Below are positions 28,128 to 38,581 of a DNA stretch of 64,000 nucleotides, in pieces. How positions within the stretch are numbered: the first letter of the stretch is position 1; each line of letters begins with the position of its first letter. A model generated the notes under the pieces. It ran no database searches, was not told the DNA's origin, and saw nothing but the letters and a program-made list of their open reading frames with translations. Source of the DNA: Pseudomonas syringae (GTDB lineage: Bacteria > Pseudomonadota > Gammaproteobacteria > Pseudomonadales > Pseudomonadaceae); assembly GCF_000737245.1 (NCBI RefSeq), contig NZ_JPQU01000018.1, forward strand, positions 62,001-126,000. Reading direction: 5' to 3'. The translations under genes were made by a program, and so were the position numbers.

Positions 28128-28217
28128 TGTGGGAGCGGTGCTTGCCCGCGATAAGGCCAGACGCGATCTAAAGTGAACCGCGTCCAGCCTTATCGCGGGC
28201 AAGCACCGCTCCCACAG
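28128..28217. repeat. REPIN, GTGGGAGCGGTGCTTGCCCGCGAT type
   Basis: Complete inverted arms at the convergent rimK/envZ boundary. The same arm class is seen at 47087 and 53399. Confidence 0.92.
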
Positions 28218-28250
28218 AAAGCAGCATTCCAATCCAATAGTTGTGGGCTT

Positions 28251-29573
28251 CTAAACCGCCCCTCTCGGCAACATCAACCCCAGCGGCAAGCGCACTCGCG
28301 CTTCCAGCCCGCCGCCTGAACGATTCCTCAGTTCAACGTTGCCGCCATGCATCGCCGCGATGCGTTTGACGATGGCCAACCCCAACCCGGTGCCCTTGCC
28401 GCTGCGTGCGCGGTCACCACGGATGAACGGGTTGAAGATCACCTCTAACTCCGACGGATCAATGCCGGTACCACGGTCCAGCACGCTGAGGACGACATAA
28501 GGCGCGCTGGTGTCGCCTGATACATAAGCCGCCACCTCAATGCCATTGCCCGCATGGTGCATGGCATTGCCAATCAGGTTGGTGAGCAGACGCTTCATCG
28601 AAACCTTGCGCAGCGGGAATGGCGGAATAGGTTCCAGGCAAAGACGGATCTGTTCTTCAGGGTTCTCGGGGTTGTTGAAGGGCGCGACTACATCACGCAC
28701 CAACTCGCTGAGGTCGACTTCCTCGATCTCTTCGTCACGCCCGTCACGAATGAACGCCAGGAACTGATCAAGGATCGCGTCCATGTCCTCAATGTCGCGG
28801 ACCATGCCTTCGGTGAGTTCGTTTTCGCCCTTCATCAACTCCAGAGACAAACGCAGGCGGGTCAGTGGTGTGCGCAGGTCATGGGAAACCCCGGCCAGCA
28901 TCAGTTCCCGCTCTTGCCCTGCTTGTTCGACGTCTTCGGCCATCTGGTTAAAGGCACGATAGACCTCAGTCATTTCGCTGGGCGTATCACTGACTGGCAA
29001 ACGAACGCTGCGGCCCTGGCCCAGTTGCCTGGCGGCAAACACCAGACGCTTAAGGGGTTGATTGAGTTGCCTGACGAAGATCCACGCTGAGGCGGTGGAT
29101 AACAAACCGATGGCAAGGAACCAGCCCAGCACGCTCCAGATCTTCTGACCACGCAGCGGGTGCGGATACAGCGGCACCTTCAGCCAGCCATCGCCCAGAC
29201 TCGGCGCACGCACCCATAAGGCAGGTGGTGCATGCACGCGCAGACGAACTTCAGTGTCGGCACCCAGTTCGGCCTGCATCTGACGTTGATAGATTTCGCT
29301 GTATGGCCAGTGCTGCTCGCCTTCCGGCACGCCACCGCCCACTACGCGTATCAGGCCCGCCGCGTCGGCAATGGCTTCGCGATCGTTTTCATTGGCTGCC
29401 CAATAGGCGCGCAACGTCAAGGCAACGCCGTGGCTGTATTGGCGGTCGACCAACACGTCCTCGTTCATCAGCAGGTAGACCAGCGTCAGCGCCTTGGAAA
29501 ACAGCACGACGATGAGCACCAGCCAGAGCGTGCGAGAGAAAAAGCTTTGTGGGAACCAGAGCGGGGTTTTCAT
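28251..29573 (-). CDS. envZ: Sensor histidine kinase EnvZ/AmgS
   Basis: A 440-residue inner-membrane kinase. TM1 lies near residues 14-34, with a periplasmic domain of about 115 residues and TM2 near 150-170. A HAMP domain follows, then the phosphoacceptor helix LAGVSHDLRTPLTRLRLSLE (His231) and an ATPase domain with NAMHH, DRGTGI and GKGTGLGLAIV. It partners OmpR (the upstream gene). In P. aeruginosa the pair, called AmgRS, responds to membrane stress from aminoglycosides (recalled). A terminator-like hairpin lies between the two genes. Confidence 0.93.
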   Translation of the reverse strand: MKTPLWFPQSFFSRTLWLVLIVVLFSKALTLVYLLMNEDVLVDRQYSHGVALTLRAYWAANENDREAIADAAGLIRVVGGGVPEGEQHWPYSEIYQRQMQAELGADTEVRLRVHAPPALWVRAPSLGDGWLKVPLYPHPLRGQKIWSVLGWFLAIGLLSTASAWIFVRQLNQPLKRLVFAARQLGQGRSVRLPVSDTPSEMTEVYRAFNQMAEDVEQAGQERELMLAGVSHDLRTPLTRLRLSLELMKGENELTEGMVRDIEDMDAILDQFLAFIRDGRDEEIEEVDLSELVRDVVAPFNNPENPEEQIRLCLEPIPPFPLRKVSMKRLLTNLIGNAMHHAGNGIEVAAYVSGDTSAPYVVLSVLDRGTGIDPSELEVIFNPFIRGDRARSGKGTGLGLAIVKRIAAMHGGNVELRNRSGGGLEARVRLPLGLMLPRGAV

Positions 29574-29591
29574 AACAGCAGCTATACACTT

Positions 29592-29616
29592 TGCAGGAGC
29601 GAGCCAGGCTCGCGGG
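29592..29616. repeat. Single degenerate REP arm
   Basis: GCAGGAGCGAGCCAGGCTCGCGG, a solitary arm 20 bp upstream of the envZ start with no partner visible. It may be part of the ompR-envZ leader structure. Confidence 0.55.
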
Positions 29617-29662
29617 GTTTGCGAATCGCTAATGACAAACCGCAGCAGGAATCGCGAAAACC

Positions 29663-29696
29663 AAAACGTCGATAGCCCGGTTCAGGGCTATCGACG
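29663..29696 (-). terminator. Hairpin with U-rich tail between ompR and envZ
   Basis: A perfect 12-bp stem CGTCGATAGCCC, loop GGTTCA, GGGCTATCGACG. On the minus strand it is followed by TTTTGGTTTT. It lies 43 bp after the ompR stop and about 95 bp before the envZ start, so it could attenuate envZ relative to ompR. Confidence 0.7.
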
Positions 29697-29738
29697 TGAC
29701 AGGTCATCACTGCGGCTTGTGCTCCTAAAAGTGCTCGA

Positions 29739-30479
29739 TTATCGAGTACCGGCACCGTCCGGAACGAATACATAACCAACACCCCAGACCGTCTGAATGT
29801 AACGCGGTTTGGAAGGATCCGGCTCGATCAGGCGACGCAGACGGGAAATCTGCACGTCGATGGAGCGCTCCAGCGCATCCCATTCACGGCCACGGGCCAG
29901 ATTCATCAGCTTGTCGCGGGTTAACGGCTCACGGGCATGCATGACCAGCGCCTTGAGCACCGCAAATTCGCCGGTGGTCAGCATGTGCACTTCATCGCCG
30001 CGCTTGAGCTCACGGGTCGCCAGGGACAACTCGTAATCGCCAAAGCTTACCGATTCGTCTTCGCTGCCCGGTGCGCCTGGCACGGGAGCCGCTTGACGAC
30101 GCAATACGGCTTTGACCCGCGCCATCAGCTCGTCCGGGTTGAACGGCTTGGCAAGGTAATCGTCAGCGCCCAGTTCGAGGCCTTTGATTCGGCTCAGCTC
30201 ATCGCCTTTGGCGGTCAGCATGATGATGGGTACCTGATTGTTCGCTGCACGCAAACGACGGCAGGCAGAAAGCCCGTCTTCTCCAGGCAGCATCAAATCC
30301 AGAACCACGAGATTGAAAACTTCGCGGGCCAGCAAGCGATCCATTTGCTCGACGTTGGCCACAGCACGGGCGCGATAGCCCTTGCTGCTGAAAAAACGTT
30401 CCAACAGGCTGCTCAAGCCTGGATCGTCATCAACGATGAGGATTTTTTCGCCTTCCGCAGTTTGTGCAGTGCTACTCAT
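29739..30479 (-). CDS. ompR: Response regulator OmpR/AmgR
   Basis: A 246-residue OmpR-family regulator. The receiver domain has VDDDPGL, phospho-acceptor Asp61 in LDLMLPGEDG, and Lys in LAKPFNPDEL. The C-terminal winged helix includes LTTGEFAVLKALV and RSIDVQISRLRRLIE. It controls porin/envelope genes and stress tolerance. AAAGGAGCATCTG precedes the ATG at 30479. It is divergent from tex. Confidence 0.95.
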   Translation of the reverse strand: MSSTAQTAEGEKILIVDDDPGLSSLLERFFSSKGYRARAVANVEQMDRLLAREVFNLVVLDLMLPGEDGLSACRRLRAANNQVPIIMLTAKGDELSRIKGLELGADDYLAKPFNPDELMARVKAVLRRQAAPVPGAPGSEDESVSFGDYELSLATRELKRGDEVHMLTTGEFAVLKALVMHAREPLTRDKLMNLARGREWDALERSIDVQISRLRRLIEPDPSKPRYIQTVWGVGYVFVPDGAGTR

Positions 30480-30630
30480 TCAGATGCTCCTTTGATCTCG
30501 GGTCGCATTATGGCGTAGCTGCTGTGATGCGCACCGTGTGCATTGTTAGCAGATTTTACCGGAGCCGCCATACAAGGCTGTGGTTTCGGGCGGTTTTCCG
30601 GGGTTAGCCCCCTAATCGGACTTCGCTGGG

Positions 30631-30636
30631 TATAAT
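30631..30636 (+). promoter_or_regulatory. Candidate -10 box (TATAAT) for tex
   Basis: A perfect TATAAT lies 84 bp before the tex start, inside the 240-bp ompR-tex divergent gap. No good -35 box is visible at 16-18 bp, so the call rests on the -10 box and position only. Confidence 0.45.
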
Positions 30637-30719
30637 GCGCCGCCCTCGAAGTCAGGCAACGCCTGAGCGTGGCAGTTCGCTAGCACGTGATTTTTTTGCT
30701 CACAAATCCAGGTGGTCTC

Positions 30720-33044
30720 ATGGAAAGTATCAACAGCCGCATCGCCGAAGAGCTCGGTGTACGCCCGCAACAGGTGGCCGCGGCCGTCGCTCTACTGGAT
30801 GAAGGTTCGACCGTTCCCTTCATTTCTCGTTATCGCAAAGAAGTGACCGGCAGCCTCGATGACACACAATTGCGTCATCTTGAAGAGCGCCTGCGTTACT
30901 TGCGTGAGCTCGACGACCGTCGCGTCAGCATCCTTGCCAGTATTGAAGAGCAAGGCAAGCTGACCCCTGAACTGGCGCGCGACATCAAGCTCGCAGACAC
31001 CAAAACCCGCCTCGAAGATTTGTACCTGCCGTACAAGCAAAAACGCCGCACCAAGGGCCAGATCGCCCTGGAAGCAGGCTTGGGTGAATTGGCCGACGGC
31101 CTGTTCAATGACCCGACGCTGAGTCCGGAAAGCGAAGCCGCTCGTTTCGTGGACGCTGAAAAAGGCGTCGCCGACGTCAAGGCCGCGCTGGAAGGCGCCA
31201 AGTACATCCTCATGGAGCGTTTCGCCGAAGACGCCACTCTGTTGGACAAGCTGCGCAGCTTCCTCAAGCACGAAGCCGTGCTCAGTGCCCGCGTGGTGCC
31301 CGGCAAGGAAGAAGAAGGCTCCAAATTCCGCGATTACTTTGAACACGACGAACCGCTGAAAAGCATGCCCTCGCACCGCGCCCTGGCGATTTTCCGTGGC
31401 CGCAACGAAGGCTTTCTCAGCTCTGCCCTGAAGGTCGGAGAAGAACTCCCGGGCACTATGCATCCGTGCGAAATGATGATCGCCGAGCGTTTCGGCCTGC
31501 AAAATCAGAACCGCCCGGCCGATAAATGGCTCGCCGAAGTGGTGCGCTGGACCTGGAAGGTCAAGCTCTACAGCCACCTGGAAACAGACCTGCTGGGTGA
31601 GCTGCGCGATGGCGCGGAAACCGAAGCGATCAACGTTTTCGCCCACAACCTGCATGACCTGCTGCTGGCTGCCCCTGCCGGCCCACGCGCCACCTTGGGT
31701 CTCGACCCGGGCCTGCGCACCGGCTGCAAGGTTGCCGTGGTCGATTCCACCGGCAAGCTGCTGGACTACGCCACGGTTTACCCGCACGTACCGAAAAACC
31801 AGTGGGATCAGACCATCGCTGTACTGGCTGCGCTGTGCGCCAAACATGCGGTTGATCTGATCGCTATCGGCAACGGTACAGCAAGCCGCGAGACTGACAA
31901 GCTGGCCGCCGACCTGATCAAAAAATACCCAGGTCTGAAAATGACCAAAGTTATGGTCTCTGAAGCTGGCGCGTCGGTTTACTCCGCGTCGGAACTGGCC
32001 GCCAAAGAATTCCCAGACCTGGACGTGTCGATCCGTGGCGCGGTATCCATCGCCCGCCGTCTGCAGGATCCACTCGCTGAGCTGGTGAAGATCGATCCGA
32101 AATCCATCGGTGTCGGCCAGTACCAGCACGACGTATCGCAACTGAAACTGGCCCGAGGCCTGGACGCAGTGGTCGAAGACTGTGTGAACGCCGTGGGCGT
32201 GGATGTGAACACAGCTTCCGTGGCCTTGCTGGCGCGCATTTCCGGTCTGAACACTACGCTGGCGCAGAACATCGTCGCGCACCGCGATGAAAACGGCGCG
32301 TTCAAGTCCCGTGCGGCCTTGAAGAAGGTCCCGCGTCTGGGGGAAAAAACCTTTGAACAGGCCGCTGGCTTCCTGCGAGTGATGAACGGCGATAACCCTC
32401 TGGACTCCTCGGCAGTCCACCCGGAAGCCTATCCACTGGTGAAGCGTATTGCGTCGGAAACCGACCGCGACATTCGTTCGCTGATCGGCGACGCCAGCTT
32501 CCTCAAGCGTCTGGATCCGAAGAAGTACACCGATGAAACCTTCGGCCTGCCGACCGTGACCGACATCCTGCAAGAACTTGAAAAACCAGGCCGTGACCCG
32601 CGCCCGGAATTCAAGACTGCCGAGTTCCAGGACGGGGTCGAAGACCTCAAGGACCTGCAACCGGGCATGATTCTCGAAGGCGTTGTGACCAACGTCACCA
32701 ACTTCGGTGCGTTTGTCGACATCGGTGTGCATCAGGATGGCCTGGTGCATATCTCCGCGCTGTCCGAGAAATTCATCAAAGACCCGCGTGAAGCGGTGAA
32801 GGCTGGCGACGTCGTCAAGGTCAAGGTCATGGAAGTCGACATCCCGCGTAAACGCGTTGGCCTGTCGATGCGCATGAGTGACACCCCGGGCGAGAAGGTC
32901 GATGGTGCTCGCGGTGCCCGTCCTGGCGCGGCGCCACGCCAGCAGCAAAGCAGCGCGCCACGCAAGGAAACCGTTGCCGCAGCCCCGGCCAACAACGCGA
33001 TGGCTTCGCTGTTCGCCAACGCCAAGCAACTGAAGAAACGCTGA
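30720..33044 (+). CDS. tex: Tex transcription accessory / RNA-binding protein
   Basis: A 774-residue Tex protein. The N-terminal helical domain starts at [20 protein letters not shown] YqgF-like core carries [19 protein letters not shown] helix-hairpin-helix region ([21 protein letters not shown]) follows, then an S1 RNA-binding domain near residues 645-720 ([21 protein letters not shown]). The frame is open from 30687, but AGGTGG before the ATG at 30720 and the family N-terminus decide the start. The stop codon overlaps the next start by 1 bp (TGATG). Confidence 0.97.
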   Translation: MESINSRIAEELGVRPQQVAAAVALLDEGSTVPFISRYRKEVTGSLDDTQLRHLEERLRYLRELDDRRVSILASIEEQGKLTPELARDIKLADTKTRLEDLYLPYKQKRRTKGQIALEAGLGELADGLFNDPTLSPESEAARFVDAEKGVADVKAALEGAKYILMERFAEDATLLDKLRSFLKHEAVLSARVVPGKEEEGSKFRDYFEHDEPLKSMPSHRALAIFRGRNEGFLSSALKVGEELPGTMHPCEMMIAERFGLQNQNRPADKWLAEVVRWTWKVKLYSHLETDLLGELRDGAETEAINVFAHNLHDLLLAAPAGPRATLGLDPGLRTGCKVAVVDSTGKLLDYATVYPHVPKNQWDQTIAVLAALCAKHAVDLIAIGNGTASRETDKLAADLIKKYPGLKMTKVMVSEAGASVYSASELAAKEFPDLDVSIRGAVSIARRLQDPLAELVKIDPKSIGVGQYQHDVSQLKLARGLDAVVEDCVNAVGVDVNTASVALLARISGLNTTLAQNIVAHRDENGAFKSRAALKKVPRLGEKTFEQAAGFLRVMNGDNPLDSSAVHPEAYPLVKRIASETDRDIRSLIGDASFLKRLDPKKYTDETFGLPTVTDILQELEKPGRDPRPEFKTAEFQDGVEDLKDLQPGMILEGVVTNVTNFGAFVDIGVHQDGLVHISALSEKFIKDPREAVKAGDVVKVKVMEVDIPRKRVGLSMRMSDTPGEKVDGARGARPGAAPRQQQSSAPRKETVAAAPANNAMASLFANAKQLKKR

Positions 33045-33427
33045 TGGAAGTGCCAGCAGGCTTTACCGAGAGCCCGTATTTCCGGGCCATTGGCTGCCAG
33101 TTGCGGCGTCTCGATGTGGGCGTCGCTGAAGTGGCCTTGTCATTGGAGGATCACCTGCGCAATCGGGGCAACGTGATGCATGGCGGGGCGATTTTCAGCC
33201 TCGTCGACATCGCCATGGGGCTGGCCTGTTCCAGCTCCCATGGCTTCGACCAGCGCAGCGTGACCATCGAATGCAAGATCAACTACATGCGATCGGTGTC
33301 CGAGGGCGAGGTGCTGTGCATCGCCAAGGTGCTGCATGCCGGGCGCCGCACATTGGTGGTCGAAGCCGAAGTGCTGCAAGGCGAGAAACTCGTCGCCAAG
33401 GCACAGGGCACCTTCGCTGTGGTTTAG
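33044..33427 (+). CDS. PaaI-type hot-dog thioesterase
   Basis: A 127-residue protein. The signature NVMHGGAIFSLVDIAMGLAC fits the HGG...D active site of PaaI-family acyl-CoA thioesterases, and ECKINYMRSVSEGEV follows. It is translationally coupled to tex by a TGATG junction. The substrate is not predictable. Confidence 0.88.
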   Translation: MEVPAGFTESPYFRAIGCQLRRLDVGVAEVALSLEDHLRNRGNVMHGGAIFSLVDIAMGLACSSSHGFDQRSVTIECKINYMRSVSEGEVLCIAKVLHAGRRTLVVEAEVLQGEKLVAKAQGTFAVV

Positions 33428-33640
33428 CGCGGTTGCGCTACATGCCTTAAGAGCCCCTAGCTCTACCGAGTCGATTTGAGTTAATTTCGGCGCTATGAAT
33501 GTAGCGCCGGGATTTTCCGACGCTGCCAGTCGGCGTTTTCGTACAAATCCTGAACCCAGGCGACAACGCCAGTGCCCTACCCTTGTACACCGTCACTTCC
33601 ACCCCCATATTGGGGCGACTGACGCGTGAAGGAATCCAAC

Positions 33641-35227
33641 TTGAGCGAACTTCTCAACCGCCGCCTGGCTTTGCTTAGCGAGCGCACTAACCTCTCCCTG
33701 CTAGAGCAGTGCCTGCACGGTATTGAGCGCGAATGCCTGCGCGTGACCGGCGATGCCCGGTTGGCTCAGACGCCGCACCCGGAAGCCCTGGGCGCTGCAC
33801 TGACTCACAGCCAGATCACCACGGATTATTCCGAGTCGCTGCTGGAGTTCATCACTCCGGCACTGGCTGACCCTGTCGAAACCCTGGCCAGTCTGGACAA
33901 GATCCATCGCTTCGCCTACAGCAAGCTGGGTAGCGAGTTCCTCTGGAGCCCGTCCATGCCTTGTCCGCTGCCCGCCGAGGAAGACATCCCGATTGCCTAT
34001 TACGGCACTTCGAATATCGGCAAGCTCAAGTATGTCTACCGCCAGGGCCTGGCCCTGCGTTACGGCAAAACCATGCAGTGCATCGCCGGTATTCATTACA
34101 ACTTCTCGCTGCCAGAAAGCGTCTGGCCGCTGCTTCAACAGACCGAGAATTTCGACGGCGATGCGCGCGACTATCAGTCCCACGCCTACATCGCGCTCAT
34201 TCGGAATTTCCGCCGTTACAGCTGGTTACTGATGTACCTGTTCGGCGCATCGCCAGCACTGGACGCGGGCTTCCTGCGCGGCCGGGCTCATCAGCTGGAA
34301 CAGTTCGACGCCGACACCTTGTACCTGCCCTATGCCACCAGCCTGCGCATGAGCGATCTGGGTTACCAAAGCAACGCTCAGGCAGACCTGACGCCTTGCT
34401 ACAACGATCTGATCAGCTACACCGACAGCCTGCGCAAAGCCGTGGCAACGCCTTATGCACCGTATGTAGAAATCGGTACCCATAAGGATGGCGAATGGAT
34501 TCAGCTCAACACCAACGTGTTGCAGATTGAAAACGAGTATTACTCCAATATCCGCCCCAAGCGCGTGACCTATTCCGGCGAGCGTCCGATTCAGGCGCTG
34601 GTGGCCCGTGGCGTGCAGTACGTTGAAGTTCGTTGCCTGGACATCAACCCGTTCCTGCCCACGGGGATTGATTTACAGCAATCGCGTTTCGTCGATGCCT
34701 TCGTGCTGTACTGCGCCTTGCAGGAAAGCCCGCAGTTGGCCAACAACGAATGCAGTAATGCCGCGTCGAACTTCCTTACTGTCGTCAAGGAAGGCCGTCG
34801 TCCAGGGCTTGAGTTGAATCGCAATGACAGCACCATCGACCTGAAAGCCTGGGCGACTGAACTGCTGGAAAAAATCACGCCTATCGCTCAACTGCTGGAC
34901 GATGCAAACGGAACTGACGAACACGTCAAATCCATCGCCGCCCAACAGGCCAAAGTCAACGATGCATCCCTGACCCCATCGGCCAAAGTGCTGGCAAGCA
35001 TGACGGAGCACAAGGAAGGCTTCACCGCCTTTTCATTCCGCCAGAGCCAGGCTCACGCCGAATACTTCCGCAGCAACCCGCTGAGCGTCGAGGAGCAATC
35101 GCACTTCGAAACCTTGGCGAGAACCTCGATTGCCGAACAGGCAGAACTGGAACAGACCGAAGAGAAAGTCGATTTCGACACCTTCGTCGGCGCGTATCAG
35201 GCGAGCATATTGCGGATTAGTAACTGA
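33641..35227 (+). CDS. gshA: Glutamate-cysteine ligase
   Basis: First step of glutathione synthesis. The protein is 528 residues. The N-terminal active-site region is [26 protein letters not shown] and [10 protein letters not shown] are also typical of the gamma-proteobacterial type. The frame opens at a GTG at 33626, but the TTG at 33641 is favoured. GAAGGA lies 7 bases before it, and it yields the family N-terminus [12 protein letters not shown]. The non-ATG start may keep expression low. Confidence 0.94.
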   Translation: MSELLNRRLALLSERTNLSLLEQCLHGIERECLRVTGDARLAQTPHPEALGAALTHSQITTDYSESLLEFITPALADPVETLASLDKIHRFAYSKLGSEFLWSPSMPCPLPAEEDIPIAYYGTSNIGKLKYVYRQGLALRYGKTMQCIAGIHYNFSLPESVWPLLQQTENFDGDARDYQSHAYIALIRNFRRYSWLLMYLFGASPALDAGFLRGRAHQLEQFDADTLYLPYATSLRMSDLGYQSNAQADLTPCYNDLISYTDSLRKAVATPYAPYVEIGTHKDGEWIQLNTNVLQIENEYYSNIRPKRVTYSGERPIQALVARGVQYVEVRCLDINPFLPTGIDLQQSRFVDAFVLYCALQESPQLANNECSNAASNFLTVVKEGRRPGLELNRNDSTIDLKAWATELLEKITPIAQLLDDANGTDEHVKSIAAQQAKVNDASLTPSAKVLASMTEHKEGFTAFSFRQSQAHAEYFRSNPLSVEEQSHFETLARTSIAEQAELEQTEEKVDFDTFVGAYQASILRISN

Positions 35228-35251
35228 CATGACTAAGGCTGAACGCAACGC

Positions 35252-35342
35252 CTGTGGGAGCCGAGCTTGCTCGCGAATCAGGCGCTGCGGTACATCAGAT
35301 AAATCGCTTTATCGTTCTTTGCGAGGAAGCTCGCTCCCACAG
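35252..35342. repeat. REPIN, GAGCGAGCTTGCTCGCGA type
   Basis: Two inverted arms with small changes: an extra C in the left arm (GGGAGCCGAGCTTGC), and GAGGAAGCTCGC in the right. First of two adjacent pairs between the convergent gshA and argA genes. Confidence 0.85.
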
Positions 35343-35355
35343 AGTTTTCGGATCT

Positions 35356-35444
35356 CGGCAGGAGTGTCCTGCCCGCGATGAACGATAACGCGGTTCGTCA
35401 GTAACACCGAGGCGTCTGCATCGCGGGCAAGCACCGCTCCCACA
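35356..35444. repeat. REPIN with a degenerate left arm
   Basis: Left arm CGGCAGGAGTGTCCTGCCCGCGATG, right arm CATCGCGGGCAAGCACCGCTCC. It directly follows the previous pair, so two REPINs of different classes lie head to tail. Confidence 0.82.
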
Positions 35445-35473
35445 AGGGCAGGCGACCCATGTGGAAACCAGAC

Positions 35474-36772
35474 TTACAACGCCTTTTCGAAAATCTTCGA
35501 GTTGCGCTGGAAGTTATACAGCGACGCACGGGCAGCGGGCAGGCGGTCGACGCTGCTGGGTTCGAAACCACGCTCGCGGAACCAGTGCGCTGTGCGGGTG
35601 GTGAGGACGAACAGGGTCTTCAAGCCTTGCTCCCGAGCACGGGTCTCAATGCGTTCAAGCAATTCGTCGCCACGACCGCCGTGGCGGTATTCCGGATTGA
35701 CCGCCAGGCACGCCAGCTCACCGGCATCCGAATCCGCGATCTGGTAAAGCGCCGCACAGGCAATGATCAAACCTTCACGTTCCACGACGCTGAACTGCTC
35801 GATCTCGCGCTCCAGCACTTCGCGGGAACGACGCACCAGAATCCCCTGCTCTTCCAGTGGCGTGATCAAGTCCATCAGGCCGCCCACGTCTTCGATGGCT
35901 GCCTCACGCACCAGCTCGAATTGTTCCTGCGCCACCAGCGTGCCGCCACCGTCGCGGGTGAATAGCTCGGTCAATAGCGCGCCATCTTCGGCATAGCTGA
36001 CGATATGGCTACGCCCCACGCCACCACGGCAGGCCTCAGCGGCGGCATCAAGCAATTCCGCCTGATAGTTGGTGCCCAGACGCAGAATGTGCGCGGGCAC
36101 CTGCTGTGGACGCAGCTCGCGCACCAGTCGGCCCTGTTCATCCATCAAACCGCGCTCTTCACCGAACAGCAGCAGCTTGTCAGCGCCCAGATCGACAGCG
36201 GCGCGGGTGGCGACGTCTTCGCAGGCAATATTGAAAATCTCACCAGTCGGTGAGTACCCCATGGGTGAAAGCAGCACGATGTGGCGCTCATCCAGCAGAC
36301 GGTTGATACCCTTGCGGTCGATCCGCCGCACTTCACCCGTATGCTGGTAATCCACACCTTCCAGCACGCCGATGGGCCGGGCAGTGACCAGATTGCCGCT
36401 GGTCACGCGCAAACGCGAACCCTGCATCGGCGAGGCCGCCATGTCCATGGACAGGCGCGCTTCGATGTCGATACGCAGGTGGCCGACGGCATCAATCACA
36501 CAGTCCAGCGTAGCCGCATCGGTAACGCGCAGGTTACGGTGAAACTGCGGCGTCAGGCCACGTGCCGCCAGGCGACTTTCGATCTGTGGGCGCGAACCAT
36601 GGACCAGCACCAGACGCACGCCCAGGCTGTGCAACAGCACCAGGTCGTGGACGATATTGCCGAAGTTCGGATGCTCTACACCGTCGCCGGGCAACATCAC
36701 GACGAAGGTGCGATCACGGTGGGCATTGATGTAAGGCGAAGCGTGGCGAAGCCAATTGACGTATTCGTGCAT
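35474..36772 (-). CDS. argA: N-acetylglutamate synthase
   Basis: First step of arginine synthesis. The 432-residue classical ArgA has an amino-acid-kinase domain (about 1-290; VLVHGSRPQIE, LLSPMGYSPTGE) and a C-terminal GNAT domain (LACLAVNPEYRHGGRGDELL). The frame extends to a GTG at 36820; the ATG at 36772 gives the family N-terminus M-HEYVNWLRHASPYI and length. The kinase-like domain usually binds arginine for feedback inhibition. Confidence 0.95.
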   Translation of the reverse strand: MHEYVNWLRHASPYINAHRDRTFVVMLPGDGVEHPNFGNIVHDLVLLHSLGVRLVLVHGSRPQIESRLAARGLTPQFHRNLRVTDAATLDCVIDAVGHLRIDIEARLSMDMAASPMQGSRLRVTSGNLVTARPIGVLEGVDYQHTGEVRRIDRKGINRLLDERHIVLLSPMGYSPTGEIFNIACEDVATRAAVDLGADKLLLFGEERGLMDEQGRLVRELRPQQVPAHILRLGTNYQAELLDAAAEACRGGVGRSHIVSYAEDGALLTELFTRDGGGTLVAQEQFELVREAAIEDVGGLMDLITPLEEQGILVRRSREVLEREIEQFSVVEREGLIIACAALYQIADSDAGELACLAVNPEYRHGGRGDELLERIETRAREQGLKTLFVLTTRTAHWFRERGFEPSSVDRLPAARASLYNFQRNSKIFEKAL

Positions 36773-36912
36773 AACTTTGAGAGCCTGCGAAAAATAAGGA
36801 CGAAAGACAGAAACACTCACAACCGTGTGGTGGTTATCGTCGGAACAGGCATGTCATTACGCGCACTCTCCTTTTAAAAATGAAATAACTCTCAAAATTG
36901 GAATACTTTCTC

Positions 36913-37018
36913 CGTAGGAGCGACCGGGGTGGCGCTCCACCTTGCCCGCGATGCGATTTTAGACTCAGCTACTTTGTTGGCTGTGCAGACGTCATCGCGG
37001 GCAAGCGCGCTCCTACAG
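36913..37018. repeat. REPIN with an expanded left arm
   Basis: The right arm is standard (CATCGCGGGCAAGCGCGCTCC). The left arm keeps GTAGGAGCG and CTTGCCCGCGATG, but they are split by extra sequence (ACCGGGGTGGCGCTCCAC) that forms its own small palindrome with GGAGCG. It lies between argE and argA. Confidence 0.82.
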
Positions 37019-37097
37019 GCGCTGTGGTTGATGAGCGACAGCGCTGTGTCAGCGAAACCGTCACTTCTCCCAATCTTCAAAGTCAGCAAGGCCCGGA

Positions 37098-38246
37098 TCA
37101 TTGCGGGCTCAGGCAGTAATGTTCGATCAGTTGGCTTAACAGACGCACTGTAGGCTGCAAACGTGACATCTCAAGGTATTCACCCGGCTGGTGCGCGCAC
37201 GCGATGTCGCCGGGACCAAGAACCAGAGTCTCGCAACCCAGGCGCTGGAAATACGCAGCCTCGGTGCCGAATGCTACCGCTTCGGCACGATGCCCGGTAA
37301 GACGCTCGGCCACCCGCACCAGTTCCGCGTCGGCGGCTTGTTCGAAAGGCGGCGCCTCGGGGAACAATGGCGCGTAGTCGATTTTCACCTGATGCAGCTC
37401 CGCCAGCGGCTCCAGCTTTTGCCGGATCGCGGCGCGCAACACGCTAGGGTCCATACCCGGTAGCGGACGCAGGTCGAATTCCAGCGAGCACTGACCGCAA
37501 ATCCTATTCGGGTTATCCCCACCGTGAATGCAGCCGAAATTAAGGGTCGGCGTCGGCACACTGAACTGCGGATTGCGATATTCCAGCTGCCATTGCTGGC
37601 GCAGGCCCTTGAGTTCGCTGATCGCGTCGTGCATCGCTTCCAGCGCGCTATGCCCCAGGCTCGGGTCGGATGAATGCCCGCTGCGGCCAAGAATGTCGAT
37701 ACGTTCCATCATCACGCCCTTGTGCAGGCGGATGGGCTTGAGCCCGGTCGGTTCGCCGATCACGGCAGCACGTCCCAGCGGCCGGCCTGCCTCAGCCAGC
37801 GCACGAGCGCCGGCCATGGAGCTTTCTTCGTCACAGGTGGCAAGGATCAGCAGTGGTTGCTTGAAAGGTTTGTCCAGCAACGGCTGCACCGCCTCGATGA
37901 CCAGCGCAAAAAAGCCTTTCATGTCGCAGCTGCCAAGGCCGACCCAGCGGTTATCGACCTCGGTGAGTTTCAGCGGATCGGTTTTCCACAGGGCACCGTC
38001 AAACGGCACCGTGTCGCTATGCCCGGCCAGCACCAGACCACCAGGACCGCTGCCAAAGCTGGCCAGCAAGTTGAACTTGCCCGGCGACACTTGCTGGATA
38101 TCGCAAGCAAACCCAAGATCGCCCAACCAACCGGCCAGCAGATCGATGACCGCACGATTGGACTGGTCCAGCGACGGCTGGGTGCAGCTCACCGAAGGCG
38201 CAGCGATCAAAGCGGCGAATTGGTCTTTCATGGGCGGCAAGGGCAT
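37098..38246 (-). CDS. argE: Acetylornithine deacetylase
   Basis: A 382-residue M20-family zinc hydrolase that removes acetate from N-acetylornithine. The metal ligand in VLAGHSDTVPFDG, the bridging Asp in GLGSCDMKGF and the catalytic Glu pair in CDEESSMAG are all present. In pseudomonads that also recycle acetyl groups through ArgJ this enzyme can be partly redundant, and broader deacetylase activity is possible. It lies next to argA on the same strand. Confidence 0.93.
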   Translation of the reverse strand: MPLPPMKDQFAALIAAPSVSCTQPSLDQSNRAVIDLLAGWLGDLGFACDIQQVSPGKFNLLASFGSGPGGLVLAGHSDTVPFDGALWKTDPLKLTEVDNRWVGLGSCDMKGFFALVIEAVQPLLDKPFKQPLLILATCDEESSMAGARALAEAGRPLGRAAVIGEPTGLKPIRLHKGVMMERIDILGRSGHSSDPSLGHSALEAMHDAISELKGLRQQWQLEYRNPQFSVPTPTLNFGCIHGGDNPNRICGQCSLEFDLRPLPGMDPSVLRAAIRQKLEPLAELHQVKIDYAPLFPEAPPFEQAADAELVRVAERLTGHRAEAVAFGTEAAYFQRLGCETLVLGPGDIACAHQPGEYLEMSRLQPTVRLLSQLIEHYCLSPQ

Positions 38247-38581
38247 GTGCAGTTCCTCTGTCGGGAGAGCTTGCCGACAATCATAGTGCCATCCGGCGAT
38301 GGGAATAAACCGTTACGGGCGGATTGAAAAATAACTGCGCTGAAACGGACTTCGATTTTGCGCGATAAAGGGCGATGCCTCTGATCGTGTTTCGCCCAGC
38401 GTGAAAACTTGTAGGAGCTGCTGAAGACTGCGAAGGCATTCCCGCTGATGAATCGCTATTGCCCCCTTCGGCAGCTCCTGCAGGTCGCGCTTACCCGTGT
38501 AACACTGGCGAAACACATCCATCAGGTTTAACCTCGAAACATCCCGGCGCAGGACGCGCGATATACACCAAGGAAGAGTCG
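38247..38581. other. 335-bp gap with a degenerate palindromic element
   Basis: No gene is visible. At 38411-38484 GTAGGAGCTGCTGAA and TTCGGCAGCTCCTGCAGG form a long inverted pair around a spacer of about 45 bp. It is built like the REPINs of this window but with a different core (GAGCTGCTGAA), so it may be a distinct, older REP class. The rest should hold the divergent argE and 38582 promoters; no boxes are assigned. Confidence 0.6.

Noticed and set aside
30792..33029. 745-codon minus-strand frame opposite tex
   Set aside because: Antisense shadow of tex, with no recognisable domain.
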